Below are positions 10,590 through 19,334 of a stretch of 33,245 bases of DNA, piece after piece. The DNA is from Rhizophagus sp. LPA8_4_AMF (Eukaryota; Glomeromycota; Glomeromycetes; Glomerales; Glomeraceae): positions 1 to 33,245 of the forward strand of contig JADRCO010000463.1 in assembly GCA_021464525.1 (NCBI GenBank), written 5' to 3'. Within the stretch, counting starts at the first letter, position 1; the number at the start of each line of letters is the position of its first letter. The notes under the pieces were generated by a model, which saw only the letters and a list, made by a program, of their open reading frames with translations, had not been told where the DNA came from and did no database searches. A program made the translations under genes and the position numbers.

Positions 10590-12415
10590 AATTGGATATT
10601 ATTTTATAAGAAAGATGAATTGTTCATGAAAAAAAGTTCAACCTTTTTTATTGTTATAGCGCATTTCGGAGTAACATTACAATAATACCGATAGGAAGAT
10701 CTGCAAAGAAACTTTGGGGACACAACTTTTTTCCTGCATTATAATCCTAATACTAATTAACATTGAAAAATAAGGATATTATTAGAAATTATGGATAAAA
10801 AAGGTTATTCTACTCTATAAAAATTGCATTATTTTCAATCAATAACTTTAAAAATGTTAATATTAAAAGGATGAACTACATATTGGCCATATCAAGCCAG
10901 AATGATGTCAGTGGCGTTCTTAAATTATGTCTATGTTGGGTAAATATTATATTAATAATTTTTATCTAATTATAATTGCGTGAAAAGCAAAAGTAACATA
11001 TCAACTATTTTATTTATAGAATGACGACTACAAGATGACAGCAAAACTTACAAGATTATTATAACATTAAAAAAAAAAAATTATAGAAGTTACGCACCAT
11101 AAAAGTTCATAATCCCCTTCTATCGTTTTACATTGAAAGTTAAATGCATTTTGATTTCTTAAACCTTTCCATTTATTTACATAATTATCTAGCAAAATCT
11201 ACTTTTCATGTAACATTAGCACCGCATATTGATTGTACCACAGATATTTTACAAAATACCTGATTTAAAAATTGTATAATACCCACAAATACTTCATCAA
11301 TACTCAAGGCGGATATTTACATGAGTATTCAAAAAGGGAGATACTATAGGCATCGCTACGATATATGAAATATGGCGATCTTTAATGTGATATGAGGTCG
11401 AAGGCCAATTATTGTAGATGAACTTAATGGGCGTTTTTATTTATTCAAACTTATAGTATAAACAATTTATTTATTTATTATTATACATTTTCAATCATTT
11501 ATTAATGCATTACGGTATTACTTTCTCATCTTACATGATAATAGAAATTTTGATAATGGACAATTGGATATATAAAATTCATATGACGATCCGAATTTGG
11601 AGTATGATTGCCTAATTGCTTTTATTGCAATCCGATATCGTGTTACCCTTTCTTTATCAAGATCGTAAATAATATATATTTTTTAATGAGATGCTTTTTA
11701 TCTCACCAATTTCGGTAAAAATAAAAAAGCAATATATCTGATATTGAATAAAGTTCTTATACTATTCGGATTAATTATAAACCTTTTGAGAAAATAATTC
11801 TGTTTACGCCAATTATGGTAACAAAACATTTATTCGAGTTTCAAATTCTTTGTTCTTAAACTTAAACTAATTTCCGTGGTTCCGTGAATTCCGTGAATTA
11901 TTTTTTACAAATACCTCAATAACATTATTAACAATATTTAATTAAATTACTTATTATTGTTCGGGATTTTTCCTAATTTAAATATAATCAATTCATGAGT
12001 CTTTGTTCTAAAATCTAGATTACGTAAGCTCATTACGAAACAAAAACATTTTTTTCACTACGGGTCGGGCTACGGCATAGAAAATTACATGAAATGACGA
12101 ACAAAATTAGTAATATCGTATTTTTTGTTTCCAATAAAGAAATGTTACGGTAAATGAGTGTGAATAGTATGAATGGCTTTTTTGATTCTTTGACTAGTGT
12201 AATTACTATATTACTATATTTGTACATAATAACAACAAGCACGACAAACACATATAAACACACTTTGATTTTGATTGGATAAACCTTATTTACGATTTAA
12301 GCCAAATTTGTTCTTTTTTTTTTTATTTTTTTTTTTTAGCTTTTCTTTCCCTTTTTATTCAACATAAACACCATTTTTCGTTTATATTCCCCTCAATTCC
12401 ATTCCACCAACATGC

Positions 12416-12460
12416 TTTACATTCTTTACATTCTTTACGCTCTTTACGCTCTTTACTCTC
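12416..12460 (+). repeat. five tandem copies of a 9-base unit
   Basis: Read as TTTACATTC twice, TTTACGCTC twice, then TTTACTCTC. It lies in non-coding sequence, and the pyrimidine-rich unit has no recognised role. Confidence 0.85.
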
Positions 12461-12982
12461 TTACTAAAACTTTTACACACATAATGATAAATACTATAAC
12501 GTGAGTATATGTTATTTATAAAATGTATTTTGTTGATTCAGTCCTATAACGTACTGTAATATCTTATTTTATATTGGAAATAGCCCTAGACCGGCCTTAT
12601 AAGCTTACGTACATGTATCAAATAAATATTTATGAGAAATTCTTGTGAGGAATGCTTGTGATGAATACTTGTGGTTTGTATATATTTATTTCATAAAATT
12701 AAATTTTTTTTTTTTACTGTAAAGATTAATATATAAAGAGACATGATTAGAGATATATTATGAGATATAATTAAACCTTTACAATTTAAACATTTATTAT
12801 ACATTTCCTTTAAAGCGTATGTTAGAATCTTAATTAAAAATTTTGATCTCTTTCTTTTTTTTTCCTATAGATAATACTGAGTTTAAATTATTTAAACCTT
12901 CTATTTTGAACTGCTGAATGAACTTCATTTTGGGAAGGTACCGGAGACTACACTACTAGCGCTTGTGGTCTTCCATTAGGGA

Positions 12983-13052
12983 TGGGCTTTTCTTGTGCTC
13001 TTGTTATAGTTTGTTATAGTGTTTTATTAGGGGTGAGTACTTGAAAAGCCCA
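12983..13052. repeat. separated 10-base inverted repeat
   Basis: TGGGCTTTTC at 12983-12992 and its exact reverse complement GAAAAGCCCA at 13043-13052, separated by 50 bases. It could form a stem-loop or mark the ends of a tiny element. No target-site duplication is evident. Confidence 0.7.
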
Positions 13053-13853
13053 ACATTTAGTTAATATTTTTGATATGGTGTTTTTTAGATTAGATTGTTA
13101 ATTATAGAAGAAAACAAGAAAACATATAGAAGAAGAAATATATTGTAATGTTACAATAGTCGGTTTTTGAGATTAATCTGATTATTTTAGAATAATTAAT
13201 TAGAAATCAATTATTCTGAAATAATTAGACTAATTATTAAATCTGATTATTGTTTTAATATGTAAATTTATAATTTGAGATTACATTCTATTACATTCTC
13301 AAGTATTACTTTAGATTTTTTTTAGACCAAAAAATTTTGTATAATTAAAGTTTTAACACCATAGAATCTAAAATAAATTTTCATATATTATTTTTTTTTT
13401 TTGATACCATAAATTTTTTGATTTTAAAAAAAGCTTTATTGTAATAATTATAAAGCAATTTATATTAATGCTATCAACTATTAATTAATGCTAGTAAAAA
13501 AATAGTAAATATTTATTTATTTATCATTTTTATAAGTTTAATAATTTAAATGTAATGCAGTAATAATTATAATTTTTGGATCGTTTTTGATCACAGATTT
13601 TCATTTTTATGATTTTTATGCTGAAATATTAAAAAAAGTGCTAAAAAAATTTACAGTATGTCAAAAAAGATGAAAAGGTGCAAATATAAAATCAACAACT
13701 TTTTTCTTCATAATGCATAATTAAATATTAATAGTGTTTGTTATAAATAACATTCAACGCATTTGATTCATTCAGACCAATCTATAAGTCTATATACGAT
13801 GTATTTATGCTAATTATTGAATGATTGTGTGATCATCGTCTTCTTTTCTTTTC

Positions 13854-15042
13854 TTACCAATCCAAGGTGGGTTGACCATTTTTATCATCAAACATTGATC
13901 CACGATGCAATTCTTTAATAATTTTTCCTTCAATGACTGTTTTATTAATTATCATTTGGACATGACAAGGAGTAACACGACCATACCATATCCCTTGACC
14001 ATTTCGATATACGATGACATTACCAGCAAATTGATGTCCTAATTTAACAAATAAAAGGTTGGTGAATTATATACTAAAAAAAAAGCATTAAAAGTAAATA
14101 ATTCATACCTCCGACATGGCTAGTGAGATAAACAGGTACTCCTTGATTTCCCATAGAATATAAATCCATTCTTTTCTCCTTTAGAACCTTTTCAAATTCA
14201 TTTTTCAAAATAGGACCAGCAACTCCACATCTTATATCACGTCTTTTATGTCCACAAATTAAAATTACAGCTTTATATGGAATTCTTTCAGTTGAAAAAT
14301 TATATCTTCCAGTTTTAACTATTTCCTTTTCATTCCTTTCATTTGATAAAAATTGGTCATAAAATTCCTCAACTTTTCCCGTGGAAACGTTACGTACAAT
14401 TAAATTATCAGGATAAATTAAAATATCATTTCCAAAAAAAGAAAAAAATGTCAAGAACGGTAAAGTAGAATTCTGTCTATTACTATTTGTAATTACTATT
14501 TTAGTATCTTCATTGTCTCTTTTTTTTTGTTGTAGATATTCATATAATACCGCTGAAAGATTTCCAGAATCTAATTCAATTATTTTATTCCAATCGGATT
14601 TTCCTGTTGAAATTATTATATGACGAGCAAATGGTTGTACGGTATCACGTAAATTTGCTTCATAATTAATTTTTAGATTAGAAGGATAAGAAGGATGAAT
14701 TGAACATGGAGATTGACATGTGAGACATGGATTTTCTGACGTAATTTCTTCAATAGAAATTGTTGCTGTTGATTTTTTAGGTTCTTTCAAAGAAGTTGTT
14801 GATGATTTTGAAGAAAGACTAGTAAAAGAATTCGATGGAGAAGGATTTATAGAAGTATTGTTACTTGGTGATGTGTTTAAAGATGATATTGACATTTTTC
14901 TGTTATAAACATTTTCAGTTAAGGAAGATTGTACAGAGCTGCAACAATTATCTATCATTTTATTACGAAAAACGGTCGACATAAATCTTTTATATTGAAT
15001 TTTTGGAATGGTAAAAAAAAGAAAGTAAGTCCTAATAAACAT
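13854..15042 (-). CDS. AIM32: Aim32-type thioredoxin-like [2Fe-2S] protein
   Basis: Two exons, 14109-15042 and 13854-14038, give 372 aa. The family motif is complete: a C-X8-C element (CGHKRRDIRC) followed by HVGGH, split by the intron after the first Gly codon. This matches the C-X8-C...H-X-G-G-H cluster ligands of the Apd1/Aim32 (sucrase/ferredoxin-like) family. The last exon reads HQFAGNVIVYRNG and GIWYGRVTPCHV, the Aim32-like ending. The N-terminus (about residues 1-30) is rich in Phe, Arg and Lys with no acidic residue, which fits a mitochondrial presequence. Residues 45-95 are Ser/Thr-rich and probably disordered, ahead of CLTCQSPC. In yeast Aim32 is mitochondrial and linked to redox handling of the import machinery; the same role here is inference. 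Later in-frame ATGs (residues 20 and 29) are alternative starts. Confidence 0.88.
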
Positions 15043-15443
15043 GATAAAAAAGAAAAAAAAATTTTTTTACTCCTTAAAAGACAATCATTATAATTTATAG
15101 AATGTATTACGTCAGTTCGCATAAGCCTTCTGCTGTTATAAATAACAATTCCGTTCCGTTCCGTATCTTTTTCCTGCCGATCAATGAATCATATGTCTAT
15201 AAAAGAATACTGGGCCCGGAGTAATCCGATTACAATGATTACAATACAAATTACAACAATCAATTAAGGAATTTTTTATCCTCTCTTAAAAAGTTACCAA
15301 ATGCATCGTTTATTTTTACATTCTATAAATGGTAAATGATTTTTTTTTTTTAGTAAACTAAATGCCTTTGAATTCCTTTATTTGCAATATATTTTATAAA
15401 TATAGACTTAAGCATACATGTCCTTTTTTTTATTTATTACTAT
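15043..15443. promoter_or_regulatory. intergenic region upstream of AIM32-like gene
   Basis: Holds the 3' end of the Ser/Asp-rich gene and the promoter of the AIM32-like gene (both read leftward). A short TTCCG triplication lies near 15150-15165 and a small GATTACAATGATTACAAT direct repeat near 15228-15245. No gene is seen. Confidence 0.45.
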
Positions 15444-16576
15444 TTATTTGTAAGAAACGTAAACTTCTGTATCCTTTTTCATTCTTATCCGCACTCGAAA
15501 TTTCTTTCCATATCCTGGTTCATTACATACAACCGATAAAAGATTGTTAGTCCTAAATCCTTGTTTATGCTCTTCATTATGGGAACTTACGGTTGATTCT
15601 ACATCTGAATCATCATCTTCTTCCTCGGTGCTATTTGATGAGTTTTCATTGTTTGAATTACTATTGCTTGAATTATTATCACTCACTTCATCATTCTTAG
15701 AATCATAATAACCGCTAGAGCTTTTTATGCAAATATCATTACTAGGGGTATTGCCATCATCGCTAGTGTCATCATCGTCGCTACTGTCATCGTCTTTCTT
15801 AATGTAATCATCATTGCTACTATCATCGTATTTTCTAACATCATCTTCATCGCTATTGTTATCTTCTTTCTTAACATCATCATCACTAGATGGTTCAATA
15901 TCACCATTGCTACTGTCATTGTCTTTGTTAGAATTCTCTTCTTCATCGCTGCTATTATTTTTAATTGTTGGTTCGATTCCATCATCACTACTAGAATCAT
16001 TGCTAGATTCACTATTAGAATCGTTAGATTTGCTGTTGGATTTACTGTTGGATTCATTGTTGGATTCACTGTTGGATTCATTGTTGGATTCATTACTAGT
16101 CTCACTATCGGACTCGCTGCTGAACTCGCTGCTGGATTCACTGCTGGATTCATTGCTGGATTCACTGCTGGATTCACTGCTGGATTCATTGCTGGATTCA
16201 CTGCTAGTCTCACTATCGGACTCGCTGCTGAACTCACTGCTAGATTCACTGCTAGATTCGTTGCTAGACTCACTGTTAGAATCGCTACTAATACTTATGT
16301 TCTTAGAATAATACTATTTAAATGAAAATAAACATATTATTATTATTATCATGATCATTATCCTTAACATAACTTACATAATTTTCTTCTTCACTAGAGC
16401 TCGATGAATATGAAGTACTCAAATTCATCTGTTGTATATCTTGATCAGTATCTGACGATGAATCTGAAACAAAATATTTTAAAATATCGTTTTAATTTAG
16501 ATAAAATATTTTTTCCAATAAAAAAAAATAAAATAAAATAATTACCAAATTTACTAAAGATATATAAAGGAATCAT
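15444..16576 (-). CDS. Ser/Asp/Glu-rich low-complexity repeat protein
   Basis: Three exons, 16546-16576, 16378-16463 and 15444-16313, join in frame to 328 aa. After MIPLYIFSKF the protein is almost entirely Ser, Glu, Asp and Asn. Residues about 40-145 are imperfect four-residue repeats of the type ESSSESSN, giving way to SDDD and KKDDDSS stretches with isolated Lys pairs. The last 30 residues change abruptly to a basic, ordered-looking tail (GYGKKFRVRIRMKKD). No domain is recognised. Many SxxE and SD sites would suit casein kinase 2, so a highly phosphorylated disordered acidic protein is a fair guess; nuclear or chromatin-related acidic proteins look like this. The opposite strand and a second minus frame are also open across the repeat because of its period, but code for implausible Leu- or Met/Val-rich polymers. 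Confidence 0.7.
15985..16285 (-). repeat. coding minisatellite (12-base unit)
   Basis: Imperfect tandem copies of a 12-base unit (minus strand GAATCCAGCAGT and variants) that encode the ESSS/ESSN repeats of the acidic protein. Longer blocks such as the one containing GAGTCCGATAGTGAGACTAG occur twice (about 16095-16120 and 16205-16230), which shows that a higher-order segment was duplicated. Confidence 0.85.
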
Positions 16577-16947
16577 TTTATTTTTCGACGAAAGTTAAGA
16601 AGAGAGAATTAGAAAAAAAAATATTTTTAGCTATAAAGTCATCCATAAAAGGCATGCATTACATCCTTTGATTTAACTTTTTATGGAGAAATAAATGATG
16701 ACGATTTACCTACAATAAATCAGTCGCGCGGGTAAAAATCAATCATCGGAAACTTTACGAGTTATTCCGTTAATAACAGTTACACATATCTGAAATTTGG
16801 ATAGTTAATAACGTGACAGATTGACAAGATCTACATTACCGTATTTATTTAAAAATTTTAAAAATATCTTGGATTTTCAAGTAAAACAATGATAAAATAA
16901 AATAAAAAATTTTAATTACCTAAATTTCCCCTTTTCTCACTCGTATA
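16577..16947. promoter_or_regulatory. divergent promoter region
   Basis: Between the start of the Ser/Asp-rich gene (-) and the start of the BTB-TLDc gene (+). GTTAATAAC occurs twice (near 16769 and 16804) about 35 bases apart. No specific regulator can be named. Confidence 0.45.
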
Positions 16948-18700
16948 ATGGACACGTTTTTATTAACACTTTCAAAAGACCTTAATAAAATTTTAAAAAA
17001 CGAACTCTGTTATGATTTTTTAATAACTATCGGTGAGAAACCTCATATTAAAACTTTCAAAGTTCATTCTGCAATATTATGTGCTAGATGTCCTTACTTT
17101 CAAGTGGCTTTATCAAATAATTGGATAAAGAAAGAAAATGATAAATTTACATTCACTAAACCGAACATTTTTCCAAAAACTTTTAATGTTATATTAATGT
17201 AAGTAAAAATTGTATTTTTTAAATTTTTTTTTATAAACGTTTTAATTATAATAAAATTTTAATTTTAATATCCATTTTTTTTAAAGACATTTATATGGTG
17301 GTATAATTGATTTAAATGAACAGGAATCTTCAGATTTAATTCTTCTTCTTGAAGCTTCGGATGAATTGTGTTTAAGTGAATTATGTGAACATATTCAAGA
17401 TTTTATTATAACAAAAAGATTGGTTTGGTTACGCGAAAATTTTTTATCTCTTGCAAAAATTGTTTATCAACATCCAACTTTTGATAGATTACAAAACCTT
17501 TTTACAGAAATGATTTATGAAAATCCTAAAGATTTATTTAAATTAGAAACTTTGTCCGAATTACCTGAAGATATTATTTTATTTTTGATAAGTCGGGATG
17601 ATTTCTTTATTAAAGAAGTTCAAATATGGGAGCAAATTATAAAATGGGGAATATTAAAATACCCTCATTTGGATCCAGATATTACAAATTGGACGATAAA
17701 AGATTTTGAAACGTTAAAAAATAGATTACGAAAATCTATTCCTTTAATTAGATTTTGTCGAATGTCATCAAAAGAATTTAAAGAAAAAGTCGTACCTTAT
17801 AAAACAATTTTACCAGGTAAACTATAATCCAATTTGAAAAGTTTACTTACTTTATTTTGATTCTAATTTGTTTTATTATTAGAAAATCTTTATAATAACA
17901 TATCAAAATTTCATTCAAGATGGTTTAAATTTTCTTTTCGTAGTTCTGCAAGAGTGAAACCAATTGATTCGTTGATCATAAATTATAAAGATGCTGCAGT
18001 TCTAGCAAGTTGGATTGATGGTAAAAACAAAGTTAATGATAGATCTGTAATGTATGAATTTTATAACAATCCTTATAATTTTAAACTCCTTTATCGTGGA
18101 AGTCGTGATGGATTTTCTTATGAAATTTTAAAGAAACATTGTTATTATAAAGGTCCAACAATCATAGTAGCAAAAATTGAAGGTAAACAAGAATTAATCG
18201 GAGGTTATAATCCACTATATTGGTCAGCATCAAAATTAGCATGTTTTTCACAGACAAAAAAAGGTTTTATATTTTCTACAGAAAGAGGCCAAGATAATTT
18301 CCAAGAAAAAGCAACTGTTGCTAGAATGAAATATAATTATTATTCTCAGCATACAGCTTATACTTATAAAGGTTATCCTTATCTAAGTTTTGGATATAAT
18401 AATTTATCATTTATTGAAAGAGAATGTCAAGTTAGATGGTCATATGGTTTTTATTTCACTCCTAAAATTAAAGATCAGGGCAATTATCCTTTAGATGAAC
18501 TAGAAGTTTTTACATTAATTCCAAAATCAAGGTTTAAATATTGGAAAATTAATCTATTATTTTATAGTGTATATATTTATGATATGAGATTTTATGAGAT
18601 ATGTTTAATTTTACTTGGAAAATTAATTTTTTTAATTTTTATATTAATAATAATTGGAGGTTTTATAATTAATTCTTTAGAATCCTATAATTTATTATAA
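16948..18700 (+). CDS. BTB-BACK-TLDc protein with C-terminal membrane segment
   Basis: Three exons, 16948-17198, 17287-17816 and 17883-18700, give 532 aa. Residues about 8-120 form a BTB/POZ domain (YDFLITIGE, FKVHSAILCARCPYFQVAL, then HLYGGIIDL). Residues about 125-250 are BACK-like and include EVQIWEQIIKWGI. From about 290 a TLDc domain follows: SLIINYKDAAVLASWI, FKLLYRGSRDGFSYEIL, then VAKIEGKQELIGGYNPL. The final 45 residues include a strongly hydrophobic stretch (LLGKLIFLIFILIIIGGFII), so a tail-anchored form is likely. BTB-TLDc proteins are greatly expanded in Rhizophagus-type fungi. In other eukaryotes BTB-BACK proteins are often Cullin-3 adaptors, and TLDc domains are linked to V-ATPase and oxidative-stress protection; either role here is inference. 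The start ATG is the first in frame and gives a complete BTB domain. Confidence 0.88.
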
Positions 18701-19014
18701 TTAATAAATATCCACTTGATGCAAAAAATTTAATGAATATCTTATTAATTACTTATTAACTAGTAAGTTCGAGGCAGTAATTTTCGGGGAGATTGCATTT
18801 TTACTACATAAATGTTTAACAGTCTAAGTGAAATTTGCTGCTTAATAAATTCGGAATAAATTATAAGAATATATATATATGATTTATGCGATCTTGCTAA
18901 TCTTGCTGCTTTCGAAATGAGGCAAAACATCTTGTTAGAATGATTATGCGAACGCAGAAAATATAAATTATGTACATTTGATCAAAATTTTTTTCTTGGC
19001 AAAAATTGATCAGT

Positions 19015-19029
19015 GTTCTGAAACAGAAC
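19015..19029. repeat. GTTCTG inverted repeat with 3-base spacer
   Basis: GTTCTGAAACAGAAC, a perfect six-base inverted repeat around AAA. The form resembles a dimeric transcription factor half-site pair, but no factor is assigned. Confidence 0.7.
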
Positions 19030-19126
19030 GTGCACGTAATTTTTTATCTAAAAGTAACCATGAAAAAATGATTTTTTTGTCACGTTTATAAAGTTAGTCT
19101 TACGTGATTTAAAGTTTAGAGTCAGA

Positions 19127-19144
19127 TAATTCTGGCCAGAATTA
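19127..19144. repeat. 18-bp perfect palindrome
   Basis: TAATTCTGGCCAGAATTA reads the same on both strands. It lies 35 bases from the CACGTG palindrome in the same convergent spacer. Confidence 0.85.
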
Positions 19145-19177
19145 CGTATTAACTATATTAACTTCGATATATATCAA

Positions 19178-19191
19178 AAATCACGTGATTT
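19178..19191. promoter_or_regulatory. CACGTG (E-box) palindrome, 14 bp
   Basis: AAATCACGTGATTT is a perfect palindrome with a CACGTG core, the consensus of bHLH factors such as the fungal Cbf1/Pho4 type. It lies between two 3' ends rather than in an obvious promoter, so function is uncertain. Confidence 0.5.
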
Positions 19192-19334
19192 AATCGAAAC
19201 TTGTTGGTAAAATATGTACTATATATAAAAATAAATAATTTAGAATTATTTTTATTTAATATAAAAATTTTGTTAATAAAATATAAAATTTGTCTAAACC
19301 TAATTAATGCCAAATGAAAATAATTTAAAAATAA

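Larger units (their letters stand above)
10590..13853. other. 3.3 kb gene-poor region
   Basis: Lies between the 5' end of the Rho-like gene and the 3' end of the AIM32-like gene. No open frame of protein-like character and no convincing chain of spliced exons is visible on either strand. It includes a 9-base tandem repeat (12416-12460), a separated inverted repeat (12983-13052) and AT-rich filler. The right side of 10590 must carry the Rho-like gene's promoter. A short ATG frame at 10871 followed by a GTAAAT could be a decayed exon, but the evidence is too weak to call. Confidence 0.5.
18701..19334. other. convergent intergenic region with a cluster of palindromes
   Basis: Between the 3' ends of the BTB-TLDc gene (+) and the TRP gene (-). 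It carries GTTCTG-AAA-CAGAAC (19015-19029), an 18-base palindrome centred on CTGGCCAG (19127-19144) and a 14-base palindrome around CACGTG (19178-19191), plus three other ACGT cores. No gene or RNA could be called. Confidence 0.6.

Noticed and set aside
10871-10945. Short ATG frame followed by a GTAAAT donor-like site
   Set aside because: Only about 23 codons, and no downstream exon continues convincingly. Possibly a decayed exon but unsupported.
15945-15985. GGTTCGATTCC, a perfect tRNA B-box
   Set aside because: It lies inside the Ser/Asp-rich coding exon, with no A-box or cloverleaf around it.
15725-16273. Second minus-strand frame rich in Met, Ala, Val and Pro
   Set aside because: Another frame of the same 12-base repeat. 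It does not connect to the upstream exons in phase.
15814-16311. Plus-strand open frame rich in LLDSLLDS repeats
   Set aside because: It is the antisense image of the Ser/Glu repeat gene; the composition is implausible and the minus strand has consistent splice sites.
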